Part shown: positions 18,543-25,555 of the stretch, piece by piece
Layout: each line of letters begins with the position of its first letter
Numbering within the stretch: the first letter of the stretch is position 1
NCBI GenBank assembly: GCA_033557675.1
Contig: JAWQRM010000255.1
Coordinates: 1 to 25,555 of the forward strand
Origin: Coptodactyla brooksi
Taxonomy: Eukaryota; Arthropoda; Insecta; Coleoptera; Scarabaeidae
Direction: 5' to 3'
DNA length: 25,555 nt
Notes under the pieces: generated by a model
What the model saw: only the letters and a program-made list of their open reading frames with translations
Databases searched by the model: none
What the model was told of the DNA's origin: nothing
Made by a program: the position numbers and the translations under genes

Positions 18543-21500
18543 CTACTTTTTACTGATCGTTATTGGAACACCGTAAAGCGCCGCCTGCTCCAGCGTGGCC
18601 CTGTGCCTCCGGAGCTCCGCGTCCAGCCGGGCCCTGCGGTCGTCGGTCGTCTGCCCTTGGGCTTCCGGGGTCGGGTCCGCGATACCGTCAGTTATTTGGT
18701 AGTAAACGCACGTCGAATCTGAATCCACGATGGCGAGATGGACACTGCAAAAATTGTTGATTTCTCTGTTATTATTGTTCCATTATTATTTCCCCGACTT
18801 ACCTTTTGTTTTCCGGGTCATCTAGAACGAGGTATCGACGCATGTCGTCGAAGGAGATTCCGTCGTAGGTAGAGATAGGAACGAACACCGAAGTCGGGCT
18901 TGATTTCGTCTTTTTCCCTGTTATGTACATGCATTTTAGCTTGTCGCTGAAGTGATACTCGACATCCCAGTATTTCTTTGCTGAAGAGGAAAACAGAGCT
19001 ATGCTAATTGGTCTATTTTAGTCCAAGTTTGACATTTAACAGTTTACTTTGTTCTTTTATTTCAAAATCACTGTTGAAACCAGTTTTCTTAAGAGAAAAA
19101 GAAAACTTATCAATGCATTGCACGGTATCCAACCAACCTTGCATAAAATAAACGACCTTCAAATCGTCTTAATCGAGAAATGTCAAGAAAACTTGCTTTG
19201 AAAGGCATTATGAAATGGTATTGTATTCATTTTCATTATGAACCCCTAAAAATTACTTTGGTATAATAAATTCGATGTGATATGTTTGGTATGATATGAA
19301 TGTTGTAATAATTTGAAAGTTTAGTTGCATTTTATTACCAAAAGTTTATATTCATTTTCATGTTTTACTCTTATCATAAGTTAACATTTCACCCTCTTTT
19401 TTTTATTAGAAAAAATGCAGTGACAAGTAGTTGCCTAAAAGAAAAATTGCCTAAATTCACATAGGCGAAAATTTGTTGCATGTCGCTCTAATATTGGTTT
19501 TCTAATTTTTTGGTCTCAGTTTCTATTAATATATATATATATATATATATATAAATGGTACATTTTTATATTATACAATTTTATATACAAGTTATATTAT
19601 ACAATTATATTAAAAAAATAGCAATTAAAAAAAACCATCATCACAGAGACACATAGCAGAGTTTTTTCTTTAAGTTCCAATGTATTACATTGGACTTTTT
19701 GTTAAAAATAAACGAGATATTGTGAAAATATGTGGATATGTTTTCGAGAAATGTTTTAGGAGGAGCCGTTTCCTCTTAAATAATAGTAACCCTACTTTGA
19801 ATTCGTAATAAATTGCTGTAATTTCTAATCTAGTCACAAGCACAATTTTTAATAAAGAAAATAAACCAGTTTAATTGTAAATTTCATATAAAATCACCAT
19901 AAAGGATAATAAATCAGCTTATAATGTATGAATACAAATTTAGGTCCACAGTCATTTGGTTTCATTTAGTTGTACTTTCTAATAATCTAGTAATAAACAC
20001 AATTTTTAATAGGCGAAATAAATTAAGCAAAGCTATTAAATTGTTAATTTCATGTAAAATCACTACAAAAAGTAATAAACCATACAACCTTATTTTGAAT
20101 TCAATTACTGCAATTTTTAAGAATCTATTAGTAAGCACAACTTTTAATAAGCAAAATAAATTAAACAAAGTTATTTAATTGTTAATTTCATGTAAAATCA
20201 ATACAAAGAATAATAAATCAGCTTACAATATAAGAATACAGATTTAGTTCCACAAAATTCTGCTTGACATACAGTGGCGCCTAAAAGTACATGTAAACTA
20301 CTAATAAATTAATATAATTTCTAATAATGTATAAATAAGCACAATTTCTAATAAGCAAAATAAATTAAATAAAAAAATTTAATTGTTAATTTCATGTAAA
20401 ATCAATATAAAAAGTAATAAGTCATCTTATAACTTATGAATATAGATTTACTTCCACAAAATTTTATTTTGCACTAAATTACTGTAATTTATATTAATCT
20501 ATCAATAAGCACAACTTTTAATAAACAAAATAAATGAAATAAAGAAATTTCAGTGTTCATTTAATGTAAAATCAATATTATGAATAATAAATCAACAATT
20601 TTAATAAATAAGATGATAATAAATCATCATCAATCTAGTAACAAATACAATTTTTAGTAAGAATATAAATGAAATAAAGAAATTTAATTGTTAATTTCAT
20701 GTAAAATCAACATAACGAGAAATAAATCATCTTAATGTACAAATACATATTTAGTTTTACAAAATTCCATTTGACATATGGCGATGCTGACATAACCCTA
20801 CTTTGAATTCCTAACAAATTGCTGTAATTTCTAACTATCTAGTCACAAGCACAATTTTTAATAAAAAAAAAATGAATGAAATAAAGAAATTTAATTGTTA
20901 ATTTCATGTAAAATCAACATAACGAGTAATAAATCACCTTATAATGTATGAATACAGATTTAGTTCCACAAAATTCCACTTAACATATACTGGCGCTGAC
21001 AACCTTATTTTGAATTCAATTACTGCAATGTTTAATAATCTATTAAAAAGCACAACTTTTAATAAGCAAAATGAATGAACAGCTATTAAATAATTTCACG
21101 TAAAATCAATACAATGAATAATAAATTACCTTATAATATAAAAATACAGATTTAGTTCCATAACATTCCGCTTAACACAGTGGCGCTGACTTAACTGCCA
21201 ATAAATTACTATAATTTCTAATAATGTATTAATAAGCACAATTTTTAATAAACAAATAAATTAAATAAAAAAATTTAATTTTTAATTTCATGTAAAATCA
21301 ATACAAAGAGTAATAATCATCTTAATGTATAGGTATAGATGTAGTTCCACAAAATTCCGCTTGACATAAGATGGCGCTGATCTAACCCTACTTTCAATTC
21401 GTAAACAATGCTGTAATTTCTAATAATCTATTAACAAGCACAATTCTTAATAAGCAAAATAAACTAAATAAAAAACAATCATTTTTAATTGCATGTAAAA

Positions 21501-22377
21501 TCAATATAAGGAGTAATAAATCATCTTAATGTACGAATGCATATTTAGTTTCACAAAATTCCATTTGATATATGGCGGCGCTGACCCTACTTCGAAACAA
21601 ATTGCTGTAATTTCTAATAACCTATTAATAAGCACAATTTTTAATAAGCGAAATAAATGAAATAAAAAAAATTAATTTTTAATTGGATGTAAAATCAATA
21701 TAAGTAATAAATCATTTTAATGTACGAATATATATTTACTTTCACAAAATTCCATTTGACATATGGCGGCGCTGACATAACCCTACTTTTAATTCGTAAC
21801 AAATTGCTGTAATTTCTAATAATCTAGTCACAAGCACAATTTTTAATTGAAAAAATAAATGAAATAAAGAAATTTAATTGTTAATTTCATGTAAAATCAA
21901 CATAACGAGTAATAAATCACCTTATAATGTATATTTACAGATTTAGTTCCACAAAAGTCCATTTGACATATGGCGGCGCTGACGCTTATATCATAATTAG
22001 GCATTAATTTGACAAGCCAAATGTCAAAAGTCAAATTGACGGGCGAACGTCAAATTGATAAGTCAAATGTCGGTTTGAGAGATGAAATATCAAATCGACA
22101 GGTGGAATGTCGAATTATTTGAAATTCTTTAATTTAAAAAGGAATTTTTTGGCGGCGACGTATTAATTGCTTTAGGACTATCTAACCTGGCGATGTTACA
22201 ATGTTAGGTTATGTTCATATTCTTACCTTCGCACAGCTCCAAATAGACGTGAAGCGCGATAACAGCCTCTCTGCGCGTCGCACATCCAAGCTCCATAAAT
22301 TTCTCTACCTAAAAAATTCCATTGGAACGCTTAAATCGCAATAAATTAGCCTTTTTACTTACGAAACCGGTTTCCAT
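18543..22377 (-). CDS. TSEN15: tRNA-splicing endonuclease subunit Sen15
   Basis: Four minus-strand exons (22377-22363, 22308-22227, 18980-18803, 18744-18543) join in frame with standard GT-AG ends to give 477 nt, 158 aa and a TAG. The protein starts METGFVEKFMELG. Exon 2 supplies the helix ending ALHVYLELCE, equivalent to human AFLVYLDLME. Exon 3 has WDVEYHFSDKLKCMYITG and VFVPISTYDGISFDDMRRYL. Exon 4 opens with LAIVDSDSTCVYYQITDGI, equivalent to human LAIVESDSTIVYYKLTDGF. TSEN15 is a structural subunit of the nuclear TSEN heterotetramer that excises introns from pre-tRNAs. Human TSEN15 is 171 aa, with a longer N-terminus. Here the N-terminus is short but a charged helical tail of about 40 residues (RRARLDAELRRHRATLEQ) follows the conserved end. 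Intron 2 is 3.2 kb and filled with a satellite; the others are 54 and 58 bases. The start lies about 125 bp from the Hsp70 stop. Confidence 0.9.
18981..19790 (-). other. TSEN15 intron 2, unique AT-rich part
   Basis: Non-coding part of the 3.2-kb intron before the satellite array. It holds an AT microsatellite (19529-19553) and a small inverted repeat around 19674-19696 (TCCAATGT, ATT, ACATTGGA). No nested gene or element was recognised. Confidence 0.6.
19529..19553. repeat. AT microsatellite in TSEN15 intron
   Basis: An uninterrupted AT dinucleotide run. Confidence 0.9.
19790..21990. repeat. AT-rich satellite, about 12 monomers of ~200 bp, in TSEN15 intron 2
   Basis: The anchor ATGTAAAATCAA (with small changes) recurs at 19886, 20052, 20190, 20394, 20574, 20699, 20906, 21098, 21290, 21493, 21687 and 21889. 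Spacing is 125-207 bases; the right-hand copies are 192-207 apart, the left-hand ones often shorter, so some monomers are deleted. A full monomer reads, in order, GTTAATTTCATGTAAAATCA, an AATAAATCA stretch, TTTAGTTCCACAAAATTCC, a GC-rich point TGACATATGGCGGCGCTGAC, CCTACTTTGAATTCGTAA, GCTGTAATTTCTAATAATCT and AAGCACAATTTTTAATAAGC. The GC-rich point stands out against more than 75% A+T and is kept in most full-length copies. Open frames inside the array are only by-products of the repeat. Confidence 0.92.
22003..22122. repeat. Degenerate ~20-bp minisatellite
   Basis: Five to six units of 19-20 bases follow each other, such as CAAATTGACGGGCGAACGT, CAAATTGATAAGTCAAATGT and CAAATCGACAGGTGGAATGT. 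Units differ at several positions. It sits just to the right of the satellite array, still in TSEN15 intron 2. Confidence 0.75.
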
Positions 22378-22393
22378 TCCGTTGTTTACGATT

Positions 22394-22404
22394 GAGCGCC
22401 ATCT
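22394..22404 (-). promoter_or_regulatory. AGATGGCGCTC motif just upstream of TSEN15 ATG
   Basis: On the minus strand the motif ends about 17 bases before the TSEN15 start codon. It resembles the core bound by the YY1/Pho family (AAGATGGCGGC), which often marks starts of housekeeping genes. The only upstream room before the Hsp70 3' end is about 125 bp, so the promoter must be compact. Function is inferred from position and resemblance only. Confidence 0.35.
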
Positions 22405-22476
22405 ATCGAAAAGCGTCGCAGGTGTCTGGTGCGGTTTACGTCAAAAAATAGGTCGGTAAGTTAGATTTCGTTTGTT

Positions 22477-22482
22477 TTTATT
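22477..22482 (-). terminator. AATAAA polyadenylation signal for the Hsp70 gene
   Basis: On the minus strand AATAAA follows the Hsp70 stop codon by about 20 bases, giving a very short 3' UTR in front of the TSEN15 promoter. Confidence 0.55.
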
Positions 22483-22501
22483 TTTCAATTTTTTAACCGC
22501 T

Positions 22502-23204
22502 TTATTCGACTTCGTCGATTTGCGGACCTCCACCGGGACTGTTAAATTGCCTGTTGGGCGATCTGTACGTTCCCGCTGTCGTGTACAGCCTCATCACGAT
22601 CGGTTTGCAGATCACTTCTATTTCTTTCCTTTTCGCCACGTACTCTTCTTCGAGTCCGTCTCTATTGGTTCCCATCCAGGCCAACGCGTCATCGCACGTC
22701 CTGTCCAGTTTCCTCTTGTCCTCCTTGGGCATCTTGTTCGCGATGCCCGGATCATCGATCATCGCTTTTATTTGGTATACGTAGGTTTCGAGTTCGTTTT
22801 TGGCAGCGACGGATGCCCTGATTTTCTCGTCGTCCTCTTTGAATCTTTCGGCGTCCGCGATCATCTTGTCTATCTGCTGTTTCGATAAGCGCCCTCTGTC
22901 GTTCGTGATCACAATCTCGTTCTGCTTTCCCGTTGCAGTTTCCTTCGCGAAAACGTGAAGGATCCCGTTCGCGTCAATGTCGAATGTCACTTCGATCTAA
23001 AACGAAAAGCAGTTTCGCTTTAATGCAATGATTGTTTTCAAAAATGTTTTTTTAGATGTTTACTTGCGGCACTCCGCGAGGGGCTGGGGGAATCCCCCCA
23101 AGGTCGAACTTTCCCAACAGGTTGTTATCTCTCGTCATTGCCCTTTCTCCTTCGAAGACTTGAATTAACACGCTTGGCTGGTTATCTGCGTACGTTGAAA
23201 ATAT
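22502..23204 (-). CDS. Hsp70: Divergent Hsp70, last two exons (partial, C-terminal 211 aa)
   Basis: Exons 23204-23064 (47 codons) and 22996-22502 (164 codons plus TAA) join in phase 0 across a 67-base GT-AG intron. The first holds the substrate-binding beta domain (FSTYADNQPSVLIQVFEGER, then NNLLGKFDLGGIPPAPRGVP). The second starts IEVTFDIDANGILHVFAKE and continues through NDRGRLSKQQIDKM and the alpha-helical lid to ICKPIVMRLY. The tail is short, without the usual Gly-rich run, and ends IDEVE rather than IEEVD, so the TPR co-chaperone anchor is changed. The match is strong to cytosolic/nuclear Hsp70, but LHVFAKE replaces LNVSAVE, showing a divergent paralogue. The ATPase domain, about 430 residues, is not found in the 2.3 kb of upstream sequence shown; it is beyond the window or lost. 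Open frames and clean splice sites argue for a working gene. Confidence 0.88.
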
Positions 23205-24217
23205 CTAAATGGAAAAGTTAAAAAGAAAAACAACAGAAACAGTTATTTAGTTAGTTAATGTTAGAGAATGTGCTTTTTGAGCAGGATTTGTTTTATTAAA
23301 CTGATAAAATTCAATATTTTGACAAAAATCAAAACTATATCGCTTTTGTAGGCAGCGCCATCTTATGGAGAAAAGAATAGCCGCTACTGTCAAATGCGGA
23401 GTTTAACCATACCAAAAATCGCTTTAATTAATAACAGCAACAGTTAAAATAGTCAGTTATTTTGCAGAAATCTATTAGAACAATCGAGTTTCTATCGAAT
23501 GTAACAGATAGAAGACGAAAAATACCGTTTTCTTAGTCAATTTGACGCGTTTATAAAGTACACCAAAAGATGGCGCTGACACATTGACAACTTCTACACT
23601 ATACAACTTCTAATTAATAACAGTACAGGTTATTTCTTTTCTGTAAACTAATTAGGACAGTTGAGTTTTCTATCGAATTTAAAGGATGTCGTTTTTTTTT
23701 CTTTGGCCTTTAATGTGTTTACAAAATCTACTTTTAAATTTAAAAGATGGCATAGACATATTGACAACTGACAGACATCATTAAAAATTAATTTGTCAAT
23801 TCAAGTTTGTACTAAATAACCAGAACAAAAATCGCTTTAATTGATAACAGAAGCAGTTAGTTATTTTGTGGCGACTAATTAAAATAATTAAGTTTCCGTT
23901 GGATTTAACAGAAGATAAAAATTACTGTTTTCTAATTAGCATTGATGTGTTTACGACATTATCCAAAAGATGGCGCAGATACATTGACAACAATTTTGAA
24001 ACAATGTTAAAAAGCAATTTGTTAATTTACGTTTGCATACGAAAAATGCCGGCTTTTTAATTTGAATTCAAATATTCCATTATATTTTAATCATCAAATA
24101 AATCTAGAATTATCTGTACGTCTTAACGAGGATACACGAACAGGAGTTATTCAAAATCAAAATGGCGCTGTCGCGTGCTGTCAATCGGTATGTTCTTTAA
24201 TTCGTTGAAATTGAGTG
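23205..24217. repeat. Divergent ~180-220-bp tandem repeat, three copies, within the Hsp70 upstream intron
   Basis: The pattern CGCTTTAATTRATAACAG, TATCGAATTTAACAG-like, GTGTTTAC, AAAAGATGGCGC, ACATTGACAAC recurs. Its GATGGC end falls at 23569, 23746 and 23969, so copies span roughly 23413-23590, 23590-23768 and 23828-23991. An inverted AAGATGGCGCTGCC lies at 23351-23364. No Hsp70 coding is seen, so if the gene is intact this is intron. The plus-strand frame 23866-24060 is part of the repeat. Confidence 0.75.
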
Positions 24218-24317
24218 TATAAAGTGAAGGTGGACGTGCAAATAATCGCGAATCGTGAACATTAAACTGTGTTTCAGCCGTCGTTCGTGAATGTTAACGC
24301 CCAGAAGGCTGGAAAAG
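24218..24317 (+). promoter_or_regulatory. Possible promoter and first exon of a plus-strand gene
   Basis: A TATAAAG at 24218-24224 is followed by a CpG-richer 90-base stretch that ends in a good donor, AAAAG then GTAGGA, at 24317/24318. An ATG lies at 24291 (ATGTTAACGCCC). An alternative reading takes exon 1 from ATGGCGCTGTCG at 24163 with donor CGGTATGT and acceptor TTTCAG at 24278; joining these gives an early stop, so it would have to be non-coding. No downstream exon is recognised before the window ends. Confidence 0.25.
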
Positions 24318-24399
24318 GTAGGAATTTAAGAGTTTATTTTGTATTTCTAAAGATCTAATTTTGATGATAGTGTGCTGCGCGCGCATATTGCATGAATCG

Positions 24400-24845
24400 A
24401 ATTTTGTTAATAAAATTAACGGTGTTTATGTTGAAACGCATCGCAAACATCGAAAAATAACTGAGACGGTGCATTTTGTATGGAGTTTAAGAGTTAGAAG
24501 GCGTAATATTTTATTTTTAATCGTGTAATCGTTTTGATATGGTCGTGGAATTTGTCCAAAGGTGGCGCCAAAATTAAATGTGTTCATTAAGTAGAATTAT
24601 AAATTCTAGAATATCATAATTGTGTTCGTAAAATGAATGGCGATGAATTTATGTTGAAATGAATGGTAGTTATTGAAAAACAACCAAGATAATTGATTTT
24701 GTATTGAATTTGTTGCTTAAAAGACGTAAAAGATACTATTTTAACCGCTTTGGTGTGATTGTGAATTTTGTCCAAAGATGGCGCCAAAATCAACTACGTT
24801 TATTAAGTAGAATTATAAATTCTAGGATATTATTATTATAAATTG
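24400..24845. repeat. Two-copy tandem repeat with 216-bp period
   Basis: TTTGTCCAAA occurs at 24551 and 24767, and AGTAGAATTATAAATTCTAG at about 24590 and 24806, both exactly 216 apart. Each copy carries GATGGCGCC or GGTGGCGCC next to TTTGTCCAAA. The sequence differs from the repeat at 23413-23991 except for that motif. Confidence 0.85.
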
Positions 24846-25555
24846 ACAATGAATACGTATTGAAAGTTCGTATAAAAAGTTCGTATTGAAAAAATTGTTT
24901 GTTTACAGAAACCCTTTTCCAATTTTATTTTTATTATTGTTTGTAAACATTTTTTTTTGTTCAAATCTAAAATGTCTATATCTTTTAATTTTAGTTCCAT
25001 CCCATAGCCACCTTGATTATGTAATTTAAATTTCACAATAGGGTGAAATTTAAATTGATTTTACTCAAAAGTAGTGATACTTTATAGTAAGAAGGTTTAA
25101 TGTAGTATATTTATACCACAATTGACGAAAAAATAAAACATCTTCAGGCTTTTCCTCCCTTAGCAAGGATTTTTCTGCTTTTAATATTCAAACTTTTTCG
25201 ATCTATATTTTTGGTATTAGAACAGGCTGGTTATGAAAATTTTCAGAATTATGAAAAGTCCTACAAATGGATATAAACTTAATATTTAATCGAAATTTAT
25301 TCAATATTATCCTCGATTTTTTTTTTACTTTAGACCTTGAAACTAAAACATAACACATGATAAAGATAAAAAAAGAACGATAGGAAGCTTTAATTTTATA
25401 GTTTTAGAAAGGGACTGATTGATTATATTTGCAGTATAAAATTTTTGAAAAAGTACTTGTTTATTTACTTGTTAAATCACCTCTTTATAACATTTTTTAA
25501 GATTCTTAAAATTCTTTTTCTTTTAATTATTAAAGTTATGCAGAATTGTTAAAGC
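24846..25555. other. AT-rich, no gene seen
   Basis: No exon or element was recognised. The 66-codon minus-strand frame at 24836-25036 is low-complexity Lys/Ile-rich and unsupported. If the Hsp70 gene continues leftwards on its own strand, this is intron. Confidence 0.4.
25023..25056. repeat. Inverted repeat, 14-bp arms
   Basis: AATTTAAATTTCAC and its exact reverse complement are separated by AATAGG. Confidence 0.85.

Noticed and set aside
18563..18760. 65-codon plus-strand open frame rich in Pro and Ala.
   Set aside because: Antisense of TSEN15 exon 4.
19924..20178. Open frames on both strands within 19.9-20.2 kb.
   Set aside because: They follow the period of the AT-rich satellite.
19790..21990. 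Regularly spaced repeats considered as a CRISPR array.
   Set aside because: Spacers are themselves repeated, monomers are ~200 bp and the context is a eukaryotic intron.
22472..22888. 138-codon plus-strand open frame.
   Set aside because: Antisense of the Hsp70 last exon; the long frame follows from its GC-rich codons.
24163..24317. Two-exon plus-strand start reading MALSRAVNR joined to a second exon.
   Set aside because: Exon 1 ends in phase 2; joining to the acceptor at 24278 gives RRRS and a stop. Only the phase-0 reading of exon 2 is open, which exon 1 does not supply.

Overview
The window looks like AT-rich nuclear DNA of an insect. Three host genes with spliceosomal introns sit in the right third. 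The left two thirds is a graveyard of eukaryotic transposable elements of kinds common in arthropods: Tc1/mariner, jockey-type and other non-LTR retrotransposons, Penelope-like elements, a BED-finger hAT element and piggyBac. A beetle or another TE-rich insect would fit, but nothing here fixes the order. No prokaryotic, organellar or viral features were seen.

Layout. 1-1350: no recognisable gene. 1355-1990 (+): a mariner relic. 2578-4198 (+): a broken copy of a dispersed arthropod protein family with a Cys-rich N-terminus and no known function. 4300-4840 (-): the C-terminal tail of a LINE ORF2. 4959-8637 (+): a 5'-truncated jockey-like LINE with gag-like ORF1 and endonuclease/RT ORF2, whose catalytic FADD region is deleted. 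8655-9650 (-): an RT fragment of a second LINE. 10930-11225 (-): a Penelope-like endonuclease fragment. 11558-12180 (-): a second mariner-like relic. 12251-13243: a Penelope-like element whose RT (+) and GIY-YIG endonuclease (-) face opposite ways, as after twin priming. 13980-15075 (-): a BED-finger hAT relic. 15211-16950: a piggyBac transposase cut in two by an internal inversion.

The host genes follow. 17103-17619 (+) holds the last three coding exons of protein kinase N (Pkn). The TE-filled region to its left is probably a long Pkn intron, or flank plus intron. TSEN15, a tRNA-splicing endonuclease subunit, lies convergently on the minus strand (18543-22377, four exons, 158 aa). Its 3.2-kb second intron contains a 12-copy AT-rich satellite of about 200 bp. 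The last two exons of a divergent Hsp70 (22502-23204, minus) end only about 125 bp upstream of the TSEN15 start codon. Right of them are two further small families of ~180-220-bp tandem repeats, and a possible first exon of a plus-strand gene near 24.2-24.3 kb.

The host genes have unrelated jobs (Rho-dependent kinase signalling, tRNA splicing, chaperoning), so no shared pathway is implied. The points most worth a second look are the piggyBac inversion with its inverted 11-bp breakpoint duplications, the twin-primed Penelope-like copy, the altered C-terminal motifs of Hsp70 (DEVE) and Pkn (Thr in the hydrophobic motif), and the repeated AAGATGGCGC-like motif shared by several unrelated repeat families and the TSEN15 promoter.
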